A stretch of 64,000 nucleotides of DNA. It comes from Pontibacillus salicampi. GTDB lineage: Bacteria; Bacillota; Bacilli; Bacillales; BH030062. Position 1 is the stretch's first letter, and each line of letters begins with the position of its first letter. This document shows, piece after piece, positions 1-6,835 of the stretch. Under the pieces are notes generated by a model. That model saw only the letters and a program-made list of their open reading frames with translations, did no database searches and was not told the DNA's origin. Location of the stretch: assembly GCF_042434395.1 (NCBI RefSeq), contig NZ_JBHLTP010000005.1, positions 62,001-126,000 on the forward strand. Reading direction: 5' to 3'. Position numbers and translations under genes: made by a program.

Positions 1-40
1 TAATCCTTCTCTTCCCTCCGTTCTATTACTGGATTAAATA

Positions 41-73
41 CGAATGCAATAACCTGCTAGGTTATTGCATTCT
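41..73. repeat. 33-nt palindromic repeat, copy A
   Basis: A near-perfect inverted repeat: 14-bp arms (GAATGCAATAACCT and its complement, 42-55 and 59-72) around a GCT loop. An identical copy, including one flanking base on each side, lies at 709-741. The two copies bracket the transposase remnant. No run of T follows the stem, so a simple terminator is not obvious. Confidence 0.85.
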
Positions 74-74
74 C

Positions 75-101
75 AGGCTGTCGAGAAAGTCTCGACAGCC
101 T
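75..101 (+). terminator. Hairpin terminator-like element
   Basis: 12-bp perfect arms (AGGCTGTCGAGA, 75-86, pairing with 90-101) around AAG, followed by a T-rich stretch. A hairpin of this kind is often found just behind IS1182-family transposase genes. It probably ended transcription of a gene lying left of the window. Confidence 0.55.
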
Positions 102-167
102 TATTTACTTCTTTTTACTTTCATTATTCACCGCGTTAATTTGTTATAATAGTTATATATTCTCTAA

Positions 168-509
168 CGAGACGAGTATCGACACTATAAATCAAACCCA
201 GAAAAATGTAAGGATTGCCCTTTACTCGCGCGGTGCACACAGAATCAAAAACACCAAAAAACCGTTACACGTCATGTGTGGGAAGGAGCCAAAGAGCAGG
301 TTCGGTTGAACCGTCTATCTAATGAAGGTAAGTGGATATATCGAATGAGAAAAGAGAAAGTGGAGCGTAGCTTCGCAGATTCAAAAGAACTGCATGGGCT
401 GCGTTATTGTCGCCTGCGCGGAAAAGAAAATGTGCGCGAACAGGCGTTACTGACAGTTGCCTGTCAGAACATGAAGAAGATTGCCCTTCACCTATCAAGG
501 GTGAGTTAG
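168..509 (+). pseudogene. IS1182-family transposase, C-terminal remnant
   Basis: The frame opens directly after a stop at 165-167 and runs to 509. It reads the C-terminal part of a DDE transposase of the IS1182 family: a zinc-finger-like C-x2-C-x5-C segment (KCKDCPLLARC), then TRHVWE, then the conserved ERSFADSKELHGLRYCRLRG block and QNMKKIALHL. The N-terminal two thirds, including the first catalytic acidic residues, are missing and no start lies in the right place. The ATG at 276 is internal to the domain and is not a real start. The remnant is a truncated, inactive copy. It lies between the two identical 33-nt palindromes. Confidence 0.85.
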
Positions 510-538
510 GTGAAGGAGAGTCTTTTTCGGTGAAGGGC
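486..538 (+). terminator. Alternative hairpins behind the transposase remnant
   Basis: CTTCACCTA (486-494) pairs with TAGGTGAAG (507-515), followed by GAGAGTCTTTTT. An alternative longer pairing uses GCCCTTCACC near 484 with GGTGAAGGGC near 529-538. This is probably the old terminator of the insertion sequence; it overlaps the transposase stop codon. Confidence 0.4.
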
Positions 539-653
539 TGGCAAATACCAGGAGACTCCTGCGGAAAAACGGGCGATCCGAGACCCCCGAGTGTGGGTTT
601 CACGAGGAGGCTCGGGCGTTCGTCCGCGGAAAGCGAGTGGTATTTGCCAGCCC
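535..653. repeat. Long-armed intergenic repeat of Bacillaceae type
   Basis: 16-bp perfect terminal arms (GGGCTGGCAAATACCA at 535-550 and its complement at 638-653) enclose a GC-rich core. The core contains GGAGACTCCTGCGG, an AGACCC-CGAG motif, CGAGGAGGCTCGGGCG and CCGCGGAAAGCGAG. From memory, cores with these words recur between genes in many Bacillaceae genomes, so I read this as a dispersed structured repeat rather than a gene. The ORFs across it on both strands look like nothing. Confidence 0.6.
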
Positions 654-667
654 GCATACATGAAAAA

Positions 668-707
668 AGCTTGTAGGAAACAAGGGGGTTTGGTTTCTCT
701 ACAAGCT
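668..707. repeat. Short inverted repeat
   Basis: AGCTTGTAG (668-676) pairs with CTACAAGCT (699-707) across a 22-nt loop. It abuts palindrome copy B and may be part of the same mobile debris. Confidence 0.4.
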
Positions 708-708
708 G

Positions 709-741
709 CGAATGCAATAACCTGCTAGGTTATTGCATTCT
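709..741. repeat. 33-nt palindromic repeat, copy B
   Basis: Identical to 41-73: 14-bp arms at 710-723 and 727-740 with a GCT loop. It sits directly against the stop codon of a minus-strand ORF tail (740-916) and ends the block of insertion-sequence debris. Confidence 0.85.
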
Positions 742-916
742 AACATGCTTTGAGAATTAGCTCTAACAACAATAATACACCAAGCGTAACCTCTGCTTTT
801 GTAGGTTTATCACTAGTTTTGGCATATAGTGTCGAATGAGCTAGTAATCGCTTACAGTTTCTTCGAAGTTCTGTTACGTTTAATAGTAAAGAAATCCATT
901 TGCGTATCACTTCACT
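740..916 (-). pseudogene. Possible ORF tail of unknown origin
   Basis: An open minus-strand frame of about 58 codons runs from a stop at 917-919 to TAG at 740-742. It is rich in basic and leucine residues (for example ELRRNCKRLLAHS and VTLGVLLLLELILKAC at its end). It has no start codon with a ribosome site and overlaps the leader of the ATP-grasp gene. Its end on the palindrome suggests the tail of another insertion-sequence protein. I do not recognise the family, and it may be chance. Confidence 0.25.
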
Positions 917-943
917 TTAATCCATGAAAAGGAGAGGGATTGT

Positions 944-2215
944 ATGGAACTAGATCAGCTAGAGCTTTCACCATCAACCGACGATGTACAGAAGGAGAAC
1001 AAAACGAAACCATACTTAACGGCACTGATAGGTTGGAGTATTCAAGCTATTGAAGCCGCTTCTCGTTTAAATCGACCATTTGTTGTGGTCGGTCCTTCTG
1101 ATTTTGAATCTGTCGCTGAAAAGCACGATATAAAGTTTGTCGGGTGGGATTTCAGCAGATTGAATGAAGGGTCAGACCAGCTATACAAACAATTGAAAGC
1201 AATGGGAGTAGAGCTTGCGGTACCTCTTTATGAAGAATGTGTAGAGTGGGCTGGTGCGCTAAACGCCCGTTTTCGAGAGGATCCAAAAGTCTTTAACCGT
1301 TCGTTATTGTTACGGGACAAAGGCATGATGAAGCGAAAAGCCCAAATATCCGGTATTAAAGTGGGGGTATTTGAAGAAGCACATGACAAGGAAGACGTGA
1401 AACGGTTCCTGAAACGTGTAAATGAAGCATTGCTTAAAATAGACGGCGACCTACTCGATCCTATTCATGTAAAGCCTTTAGACAAGGCTGGCTCTGTAGG
1501 TCATCTTGCTATTAGTCAGCTAGAGGATATCGACCAGCTTCACGACGTTGATTTCCCACTCCTTATGGAGAGTCATCTAGATGGGCAGGAATTCTCCTGC
1601 GAGGCCTTCGTGCATAACGGTAAGGTACGCTTCTTGAATATTACGGAATATATTCGATTAGGGTATTCCAACTTTGTTCCAGCATCCCCTTCCTTAGAGC
1701 GGAAGCGTCCTATCATTGAAAAAGCCATTCAAGATTTAGTTGACGCCTTCGAAATTGAATATGGTGTAATCCATCCGGAGTATTTCATCGCACAAGATGG
1801 TTCCCTGCACTTTGGAGAAGTAGCTGCACGAGTGCCGGGTGGTCACATTTTTGAATTAATAGAACGGGCATATGGGTTTAGTGCTTATGAGGCTCAAATT
1901 CTATGTAGTGATCCAAATACAACAGAAGAAGAGCTTAGCAGCTTCTTCCCTGACCCCTCCTCAGAAGCAGAAGGATTCGCGGGCTGTTTAATGGTTCACC
2001 CCAACCAGGATTATGTAGAAGACTTAACGATTCCAGAGGAATTAGAGCAGCATCCTTATTTTGAAAAGCACGATATGTTCACCCCGCCGCAAGGAAAGGT
2101 AGCTGAACGGATCGGCTTTGGTAATCACTACGGTACAATCTTTTTCTATGGAGAAGATAGTGAAGAAATGACTCGCTTATTAAAGATGTACGAGGAATAC
2201 AATTTTTATCGCTAA
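944..2215 (+). CDS. ATP-grasp domain ligase
   Basis: 423 residues, start ATG behind GGAGAGGG. ATP-grasp enzymes make an acyl-phosphate from a carboxylate and ATP, then join it to an amine or thiol. The N-terminal part (to about residue 115) looks like a Rossmann-like preATP-grasp domain (GWSIQAIEAASRL, PFVVVGPSDF). The C-terminal part carries HPEYF and GEVAARVPGG, whose Glu279 and Glu292 are placed like the metal-binding acidic residues of the biotin-carboxylase/carbamoyl-phosphate-synthase branch. There is no carrier domain. The gene lies 24 bp before the papain-like gene, and the pair ends in one strong terminator, so they are probably one operon. The substrate is unknown. A role in joining amino acids into a small peptide or modified metabolite is inference only. 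Confidence 0.8.
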   Translation: MELDQLELSPSTDDVQKENKTKPYLTALIGWSIQAIEAASRLNRPFVVVGPSDFESVAEKHDIKFVGWDFSRLNEGSDQLYKQLKAMGVELAVPLYEECVEWAGALNARFREDPKVFNRSLLLRDKGMMKRKAQISGIKVGVFEEAHDKEDVKRFLKRVNEALLKIDGDLLDPIHVKPLDKAGSVGHLAISQLEDIDQLHDVDFPLLMESHLDGQEFSCEAFVHNGKVRFLNITEYIRLGYSNFVPASPSLERKRPIIEKAIQDLVDAFEIEYGVIHPEYFIAQDGSLHFGEVAARVPGGHIFELIERAYGFSAYEAQILCSDPNTTEEELSSFFPDPSSEAEGFAGCLMVHPNQDYVEDLTIPEELEQHPYFEKHDMFTPPQGKVAERIGFGNHYGTIFFYGEDSEEMTRLLKMYEEYNFYR

Positions 2216-2239
2216 GTCTCGATATAAAGGAGAGTAGAT

Positions 2240-4201
2240 ATGTCCTTACCAACGGATGTAATAGTGGATCGGTTTGAACGAGCGCTAGATAAATTAGAGG
2301 ACGCCCCTCCATTCGCTAAGGCGAAATACCAAACAGATGTATATCAGGAAGCGCAGCGCTTAATAAATATGAACAATGGGTTTGAACACTTATTTCAATA
2401 TGCCCATCGCTTTGATCAAAGCGGTGTATTCCAGGATGGCCCATGGGAGCTTGCTGAAAAGCTACAAGCTCCTCTAGTTTCTGGATCTTTAAAAGCTAAA
2501 GGTATCCCAATGATTATCGAAGTATTGAGTGAGCTTAGAATGCTATCTATTGCCAAGCAAACGTTTCAGCATGAAAAGGTCTCTGCCGATATGGCAGAAG
2601 ATTTTCTAAATGAGGTGCTGGCTTTGAATCTCCACCTCCTATTTCCAAATGCAACAGAAAGTGCGCGCATGGAAAAGCATGAAAATGATGAGCTTGCCAG
2701 CCGGATGTTTCAATTTCTTGCAGAATATTTATCTACAGAGGAATTAACCAAAACACTCATTGCAGAAATAGACCGCCTGACTGCACAACGTCCCATTATG
2801 ATCAAACGGATTGTTTCTATAATTAAAATGGCAAAAGAAATGTTAAGCTCCAACATGAAACAATCCCATAAAGAGGATTTAAAGCGTTACATAGACGCTA
2901 TAGAAGGACCTTCAGCCCTTTCGGTGGAGCACAAGAATGTGAATACCTACCGAGCGGCACTAAAGGACTTAACGAGAAATGAGCTGATTACAGAAAGTGT
3001 TGCCCTGGCAACCTCTATGCGGGAAACTGGGTTGGTCTCCCCTCATCACGCTACATTGGTTCGTTTTCTAAGCAAGAAAATGCCAAATATTTTGCCGTAC
3101 GCCCTTCAGTTGAATTCCAAAGGCATAGCCAACCTGGAGGAGAATCATGAATTGGTGATCCAGCTCATTAAAGTAGCCGTCTTCCCAGCAACAAGGCAGT
3201 CTGTATTCGGACTGGCGCTCATGCTCGAGAGAGGAGTTCTTTCCTCGTCCCCTGTTGCACCTGGTCTACGGCGCCTGATTGAATTAGACATCCGCCCAGA
3301 TGTTCGAAAGGCGTTATATGAAACGACTTCGAACGGAGAAGGAGTTACTGCCAATAGTATTCTTGTAGCTGGAACGATTATGGTGCTCGGGCAGCCATTA
3401 GGCGTGGGACAGGGTTTTAATCCGACGTGTCAGGCTGCAAGAGGAATTAGCTTATGGGCTCAGCACGCCCCTGGCTTCTTGCTCGAGATTATTCCAAGGG
3501 CTGCTCGTGATGGAGATCTTGATTTCACTTTTGAGGGGGCCGCCATTCACTCGAAAGGCTTACAAGGAGGATTAGCGTCTGAGCTGCATAAGGAACTCGA
3601 TCCAGTTTCACTCGTGCTCGTTCCCCATTTAGATAAACTGTATAGTGAAATGATGTCTAGAGTGGCCTTAAGAGGAGAAGATGGCCATCGATGGGTAAAC
3701 CCAGCCTTCTATGGAAATTGGGTACAAAAAGGATTTAGTACAGTTATTGATCCTATTACAAATTACATTCATGATTATCCAGGATTTGTAAGGTTATTTT
3801 ACGCTACTCATCACCCGGAATATAACGACGATTATGAATTAATCTATCCTAACCCAGTTGGTATTTTCATTACGAACGTACACGGAAAGCTGCTCGGCTT
3901 CCATGCTGTTTCTATTATTCGGATTGACAAGGACCCTGTTGGCCGCTATCGTGTCTATTTCTACAACCCAAATAACGATAGCTCCCAAAACTGGGGACAG
4001 GGTATCGAGCCGACCGTGAAAGGAAATGGAGAGCAAGAAGGAGAATGCTCTCTCTTGTTCCACGAGTTCACGTCCCGATTATATGCTTTCCATTACAATC
4101 CCTACGAGCAAGGAGAAGCATACGCGGTCGAATCAGACATTGTAAGCACCGTGACCCAGCTGGCCAAAGAAAGCTGGGGGAAAGATTATACGTGGATTTA
4201 A
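2240..4201 (+). CDS. Papain/calpain-like cysteine-hydrolase-like protein
   Basis: 653 residues, start ATG behind AAAGGAGAG. I do not recognise a named family. Residues 1-340 look mainly helical. The C-terminal third has the order expected of a papain-fold enzyme: Cys397 at the head of a helix (NPTCQAARGISLW), His555 on a strand after a KLLGFHAVSI segment, and Asn576 in VYFYNPNN. The 21-residue His-Asn gap and the N-P after the strand resemble the GHAYSV...NPWG pattern of calpains and related transglutaminase-like folds. No signal peptide or membrane segment is seen, so it should act in the cytoplasm. It follows the ATP-grasp gene and may hydrolyse or transfer the ligase product. The triad assignment is my own reading and untested. 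Confidence 0.7.
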   Translation: MSLPTDVIVDRFERALDKLEDAPPFAKAKYQTDVYQEAQRLINMNNGFEHLFQYAHRFDQSGVFQDGPWELAEKLQAPLVSGSLKAKGIPMIIEVLSELRMLSIAKQTFQHEKVSADMAEDFLNEVLALNLHLLFPNATESARMEKHENDELASRMFQFLAEYLSTEELTKTLIAEIDRLTAQRPIMIKRIVSIIKMAKEMLSSNMKQSHKEDLKRYIDAIEGPSALSVEHKNVNTYRAALKDLTRNELITESVALATSMRETGLVSPHHATLVRFLSKKMPNILPYALQLNSKGIANLEENHELVIQLIKVAVFPATRQSVFGLALMLERGVLSSSPVAPGLRRLIELDIRPDVRKALYETTSNGEGVTANSILVAGTIMVLGQPLGVGQGFNPTCQAARGISLWAQHAPGFLLEIIPRAARDGDLDFTFEGAAIHSKGLQGGLASELHKELDPVSLVLVPHLDKLYSEMMSRVALRGEDGHRWVNPAFYGNWVQKGFSTVIDPITNYIHDYPGFVRLFYATHHPEYNDDYELIYPNPVGIFITNVHGKLLGFHAVSIIRIDKDPVGRYRVYFYNPNNDSSQNWGQGIEPTVKGNGEQEGECSLLFHEFTSRLYAFHYNPYEQGEAYAVESDIVSTVTQLAKESWGKDYTWI

Positions 4202-4210
4202 CATACCTAA

Positions 4211-4243
4211 AAGGTCTGGCTCTAATTAGAGCCAGACCTTTTT
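4211..4243. terminator. Terminator of the ATP-grasp/cysteine-hydrolase unit
   Basis: A perfect 30-bp palindrome with 15-bp arms (4211-4225 and 4226-4240) followed by T's on the plus strand. The minus strand ends in CCTTTTAGG, so it may also stop the convergent ligase gene. Confidence 0.9.
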
Positions 4244-4280
4244 TAGAAATCAGAACCAATGGGACCGGATACATTCAATA

Positions 4281-5606
4281 TCACACATTCATCACGGTTT
4301 TTGTTTTATCCACAATACGAACGGCTTTCCCCTGAGAGCGTGGCACACCTTTTGGCTCCTTTACCGTTACATCTACTGAGATCAAACAACGGCTTTTCAT
4401 TAATTGCCGGATCTTTCTGGAAAGCTCTGCTACTGCTGGAGCTTTCATATCACCATGGACATGTTCATAGAAAGCATCTCCTACCTCTACTTGCAGCTCT
4501 ACTGTTTGCATGCTTCCCTTTCGGTCAATATGTAGCTGATAATGAGGAACTATTTCTTCCACTGTTAGCAAATAATGCTCCATTTCTGAAGGGAACACAT
4601 TTACTCCCCTAATAATAAGCATGTCATCTATTCGCCCTTTTACACGGGACATTCGTTTGGTAGTGCGACCACACAGGCATGGTTCTGTCGTAACAGACGC
4701 TATATCCCCTGACCGATATCGTATAATAGGAAAGGCCTCCTTCGTCAGGCTTGTAAATACAAGCTCGCCATCCTCCCCCTCTGGAACAGGCTGTTGCGTT
4801 TCAGGATCTAATACCTCCACAAAGAAATGATCCTCTGCGATATGAAGGCCATCCTGTGCTTCATGACATTCCATGGACACACCTGGTCCCATCACTTCAC
4901 TTAAGCCATATATATCACAAGCCTTCATATCAAATATCTCTTCAATTGTACGCCGCATTTCTTCTGACCATGGCTCCGCACCTAGTACTCCGTATTGAAT
5001 TGAAGTTTCTCTAGGATTCTTTCCTAATTCTCGCATACGTTCTGCAATATTTAACAAATAGGAAGGAGTTCCACAAATAACGGAAGGTTTAAAGTCCTCA
5101 ATAAGCATGATTTGCCGGTCTGTATTTCCGCCTGACACAGGCACAGTAACCATACCGAGTTCTTCTCCGCCATAATGAAGTCCAAGCCCGCCAGTAAATA
5201 AACCGTACCCGTACGCATTATGCAGCACTTCCCCAGGGTTTCCCCCAGCAATTTTTATCGCACGGGCTACCAGTTCTGACCACATCTTGATATCATTTTT
5301 AGTATAGCCCACTACGGTAGGCTTGCCACTAGTACCAGACGAAGCGTGAAGCCGGACAACATCTTTCTGATCAGCTGCAAACATTCCAAATGGGTAGTGC
5401 TCTCTTAATTCCTTTTTATGGGTAAAAGGCAGCTTTGTTATATCCTCTAGAGATTGAATATCTCCCGGCTGTACTCTCGCTTCATCAAAGGCTTCTCGAT
5501 AATACGGCACTTTTTCATATACTTTGGCTACCGTTTTCTGTAGCCCCTCTAATTGAATGGTTCTCATTTCTTCTTTTGAAGCGCTTTCATTTTTGTGCAA
5601 CAACAT
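4281..5606 (-). CDS. Phenylacetate-CoA ligase (PaaK-type AMP-forming ligase)
   Basis: 441 residues when started at the ATG at 5606, which has GGAGGGGGAAGGGAG before it; the open frame goes further upstream, but this length matches PaaK. It activates an aryl- or acyl-carboxylate as an adenylate and transfers it to CoA. Visible motifs are the P-loop SSGTSGKPT (89-97), YGLSEVMGPG (233-242), the ATP-ribose Asp in RYRSGDI (about 301) and the hinge RVKGRIDDM (321-329), followed by the small PaaK C-terminal domain (IIRGVNVFPSEME). No other phenylacetate genes are nearby, so the true substrate is open. It is convergent with the ATP-grasp pair and stands alone in front of a separately terminated hydrolase. 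Confidence 0.88.
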   Translation of the reverse strand: MLLHKNESASKEEMRTIQLEGLQKTVAKVYEKVPYYREAFDEARVQPGDIQSLEDITKLPFTHKKELREHYPFGMFAADQKDVVRLHASSGTSGKPTVVGYTKNDIKMWSELVARAIKIAGGNPGEVLHNAYGYGLFTGGLGLHYGGEELGMVTVPVSGGNTDRQIMLIEDFKPSVICGTPSYLLNIAERMRELGKNPRETSIQYGVLGAEPWSEEMRRTIEEIFDMKACDIYGLSEVMGPGVSMECHEAQDGLHIAEDHFFVEVLDPETQQPVPEGEDGELVFTSLTKEAFPIIRYRSGDIASVTTEPCLCGRTTKRMSRVKGRIDDMLIIRGVNVFPSEMEHYLLTVEEIVPHYQLHIDRKGSMQTVELQVEVGDAFYEHVHGDMKAPAVAELSRKIRQLMKSRCLISVDVTVKEPKGVPRSQGKAVRIVDKTKTVMNV

Positions 5607-5776
5607 ACTTCTCCCTTCCCCCTCCAATAATCTTGTCCGAAAGATGAAATAGAACTCCATATACCACATATTATACGAACACATTTAAAATCGTCATATT
5701 AATTATTACTCTACTCTCGTGCAAACGAATAGTCAATAACTTTTAGAAAATTCATTCTATTTAACTGCACCATAAA

Positions 5777-5811
5777 AAATCCTGACGCATGCATCTCTTC
5801 CGTCAGGATTT
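5777..5811 (-). terminator. Terminator of the alpha/beta hydrolase gene
   Basis: AAATCCTGACG (5777-5787) pairs with 5801-5811. On the minus strand the stem runs into TTTTTT about 12 bp after the hydrolase stop. Confidence 0.85.
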
Positions 5812-5822
5812 CATCTTTTTAT

Positions 5823-6626
5823 TTATAAGGATTGCAAATACTGATCCACTACATGGTTAAAGCCTTCACTTTCCTCTAAAAATGGGCAGTGACAGCTGTT
5901 TTCAAATATTTGGAGTCGGGCATATGGCAGCTGCTCTAATAAGTGTTCCCCAGCTGCCATGGGGATTAGCTTTTCTTCCTTCCCAAAGCACAGAAGCGTT
6001 GGAACGGTGATATGAGGTAAATAAGGACGACAATCAATGATAGATTGATCGAATAGGATGGCGCTAGCGATAGATGCAGGAACTTTTGTTGTTTCCTCCA
6101 GCATCCAATTCAGCTCGGCAGCTGGGAGTGCTTCCTTAAACATTAATGGCAAGAACCCCTCTAACAAGGCTCGCTGATTGGTTTGCATATCTCTCATGAG
6201 TCCTGTTAGAGCTTCTATATCAAAAGCACCTATTTCAAAGTCGTTCCATTTAAAATCCGAGGCTAGCTCATCTACTACAACTGATGCTCGAATATTGTTT
6301 TCTCCAAACTGATGAAAATATTCCCAAATCACAAAGGCTCCCATGGACCAGCCGACGAGAGTAACGTCAGTGAGCTCTAGCTTTTCTATACACTCGTGTA
6401 AATCCTTCGCGTATTGGGCAATGGTATGACCATTTTCTGTTTTAGATGATTGACCATGGCCACGCAGGTCTATGGCTATAGCATGGTAATCCTCTGCAAA
6501 ATAGGGTAATTGCTTATGAAAAAAACGACTGCTCATCCACACACCGTGTACAAAAAGAATTGGCTTCCCCGTACCACTCTCTTCATAATATAGCTTTGCT
6601 CCATCTCGCAATTCTATTTCAGGCAT
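5823..6626 (-). CDS. Alpha/beta hydrolase
   Basis: 267 residues, start ATG behind a GGGGGAG site. Typical compact hydrolase: oxyanion loop FVHGVW (25-30), RGHGQS, nucleophile elbow GWSMGA with Ser94, and His246 in FENSCHCPFLEE. The catalytic acid sits in GKEEKLIP, where most relatives have Asp; here only Glu217 or Glu218 is available. This is a conservative but uncommon change. There is no signal peptide. It could be an esterase, lactonase or peroxidase-like hydrolase; the substrate cannot be told. It has its own terminator and is separated by about 215 bp from the beta-galactosidase end upstream, so it is probably a single-gene unit. Confidence 0.85.
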   Translation of the reverse strand: MPEIELRDGAKLYYEESGTGKPILFVHGVWMSSRFFHKQLPYFAEDYHAIAIDLRGHGQSSKTENGHTIAQYAKDLHECIEKLELTDVTLVGWSMGAFVIWEYFHQFGENNIRASVVVDELASDFKWNDFEIGAFDIEALTGLMRDMQTNQRALLEGFLPLMFKEALPAAELNWMLEETTKVPASIASAILFDQSIIDCRPYLPHITVPTLLCFGKEEKLIPMAAGEHLLEQLPYARLQIFENSCHCPFLEESEGFNHVVDQYLQSL

Positions 6627-6806
6627 ACAAACTCCCCCTTCAGGATGGATACCGTTCCATACACTATACGCAATAAGAGGTAGAGCTATTCTTTAGATAC
6701 AGTTAAGTGAATCGTCTTCACGGTCATTAGGTGCATATCTCAAATGTATAAACGCCTTAACCTCCATGCCCGAACACTCCTCCACTGTAATTCCATTATA
6801 AAACCA

Positions 6807-6832
6807 AAAGCCCAGCATATCAGCTGGGCTTT
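6807..6832 (-). terminator. Terminator ending the galactoside operon
   Basis: AAAGCCCAGC (6807-6816) pairs with GCTGGGCTTT (6823-6832). On the minus strand it continues into TTGGTTTT immediately after the beta-galactosidase stop. Confidence 0.88.
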
Positions 6833-6835
6833 ACC

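Noticed and set aside
319..717. 132-residue minus-strand ORF and the overlapping plus-strand ORF at 407-676
   Set aside because: They run across the transposase tail and the structured repeat; the protein sequences are low-complexity translations of the repeat and have no ribosome site.
4045..4335. 96-residue ORF spanning the end of the cysteine-hydrolase gene
   Set aside because: Reads through a perfect terminator palindrome and lacks a ribosome site.
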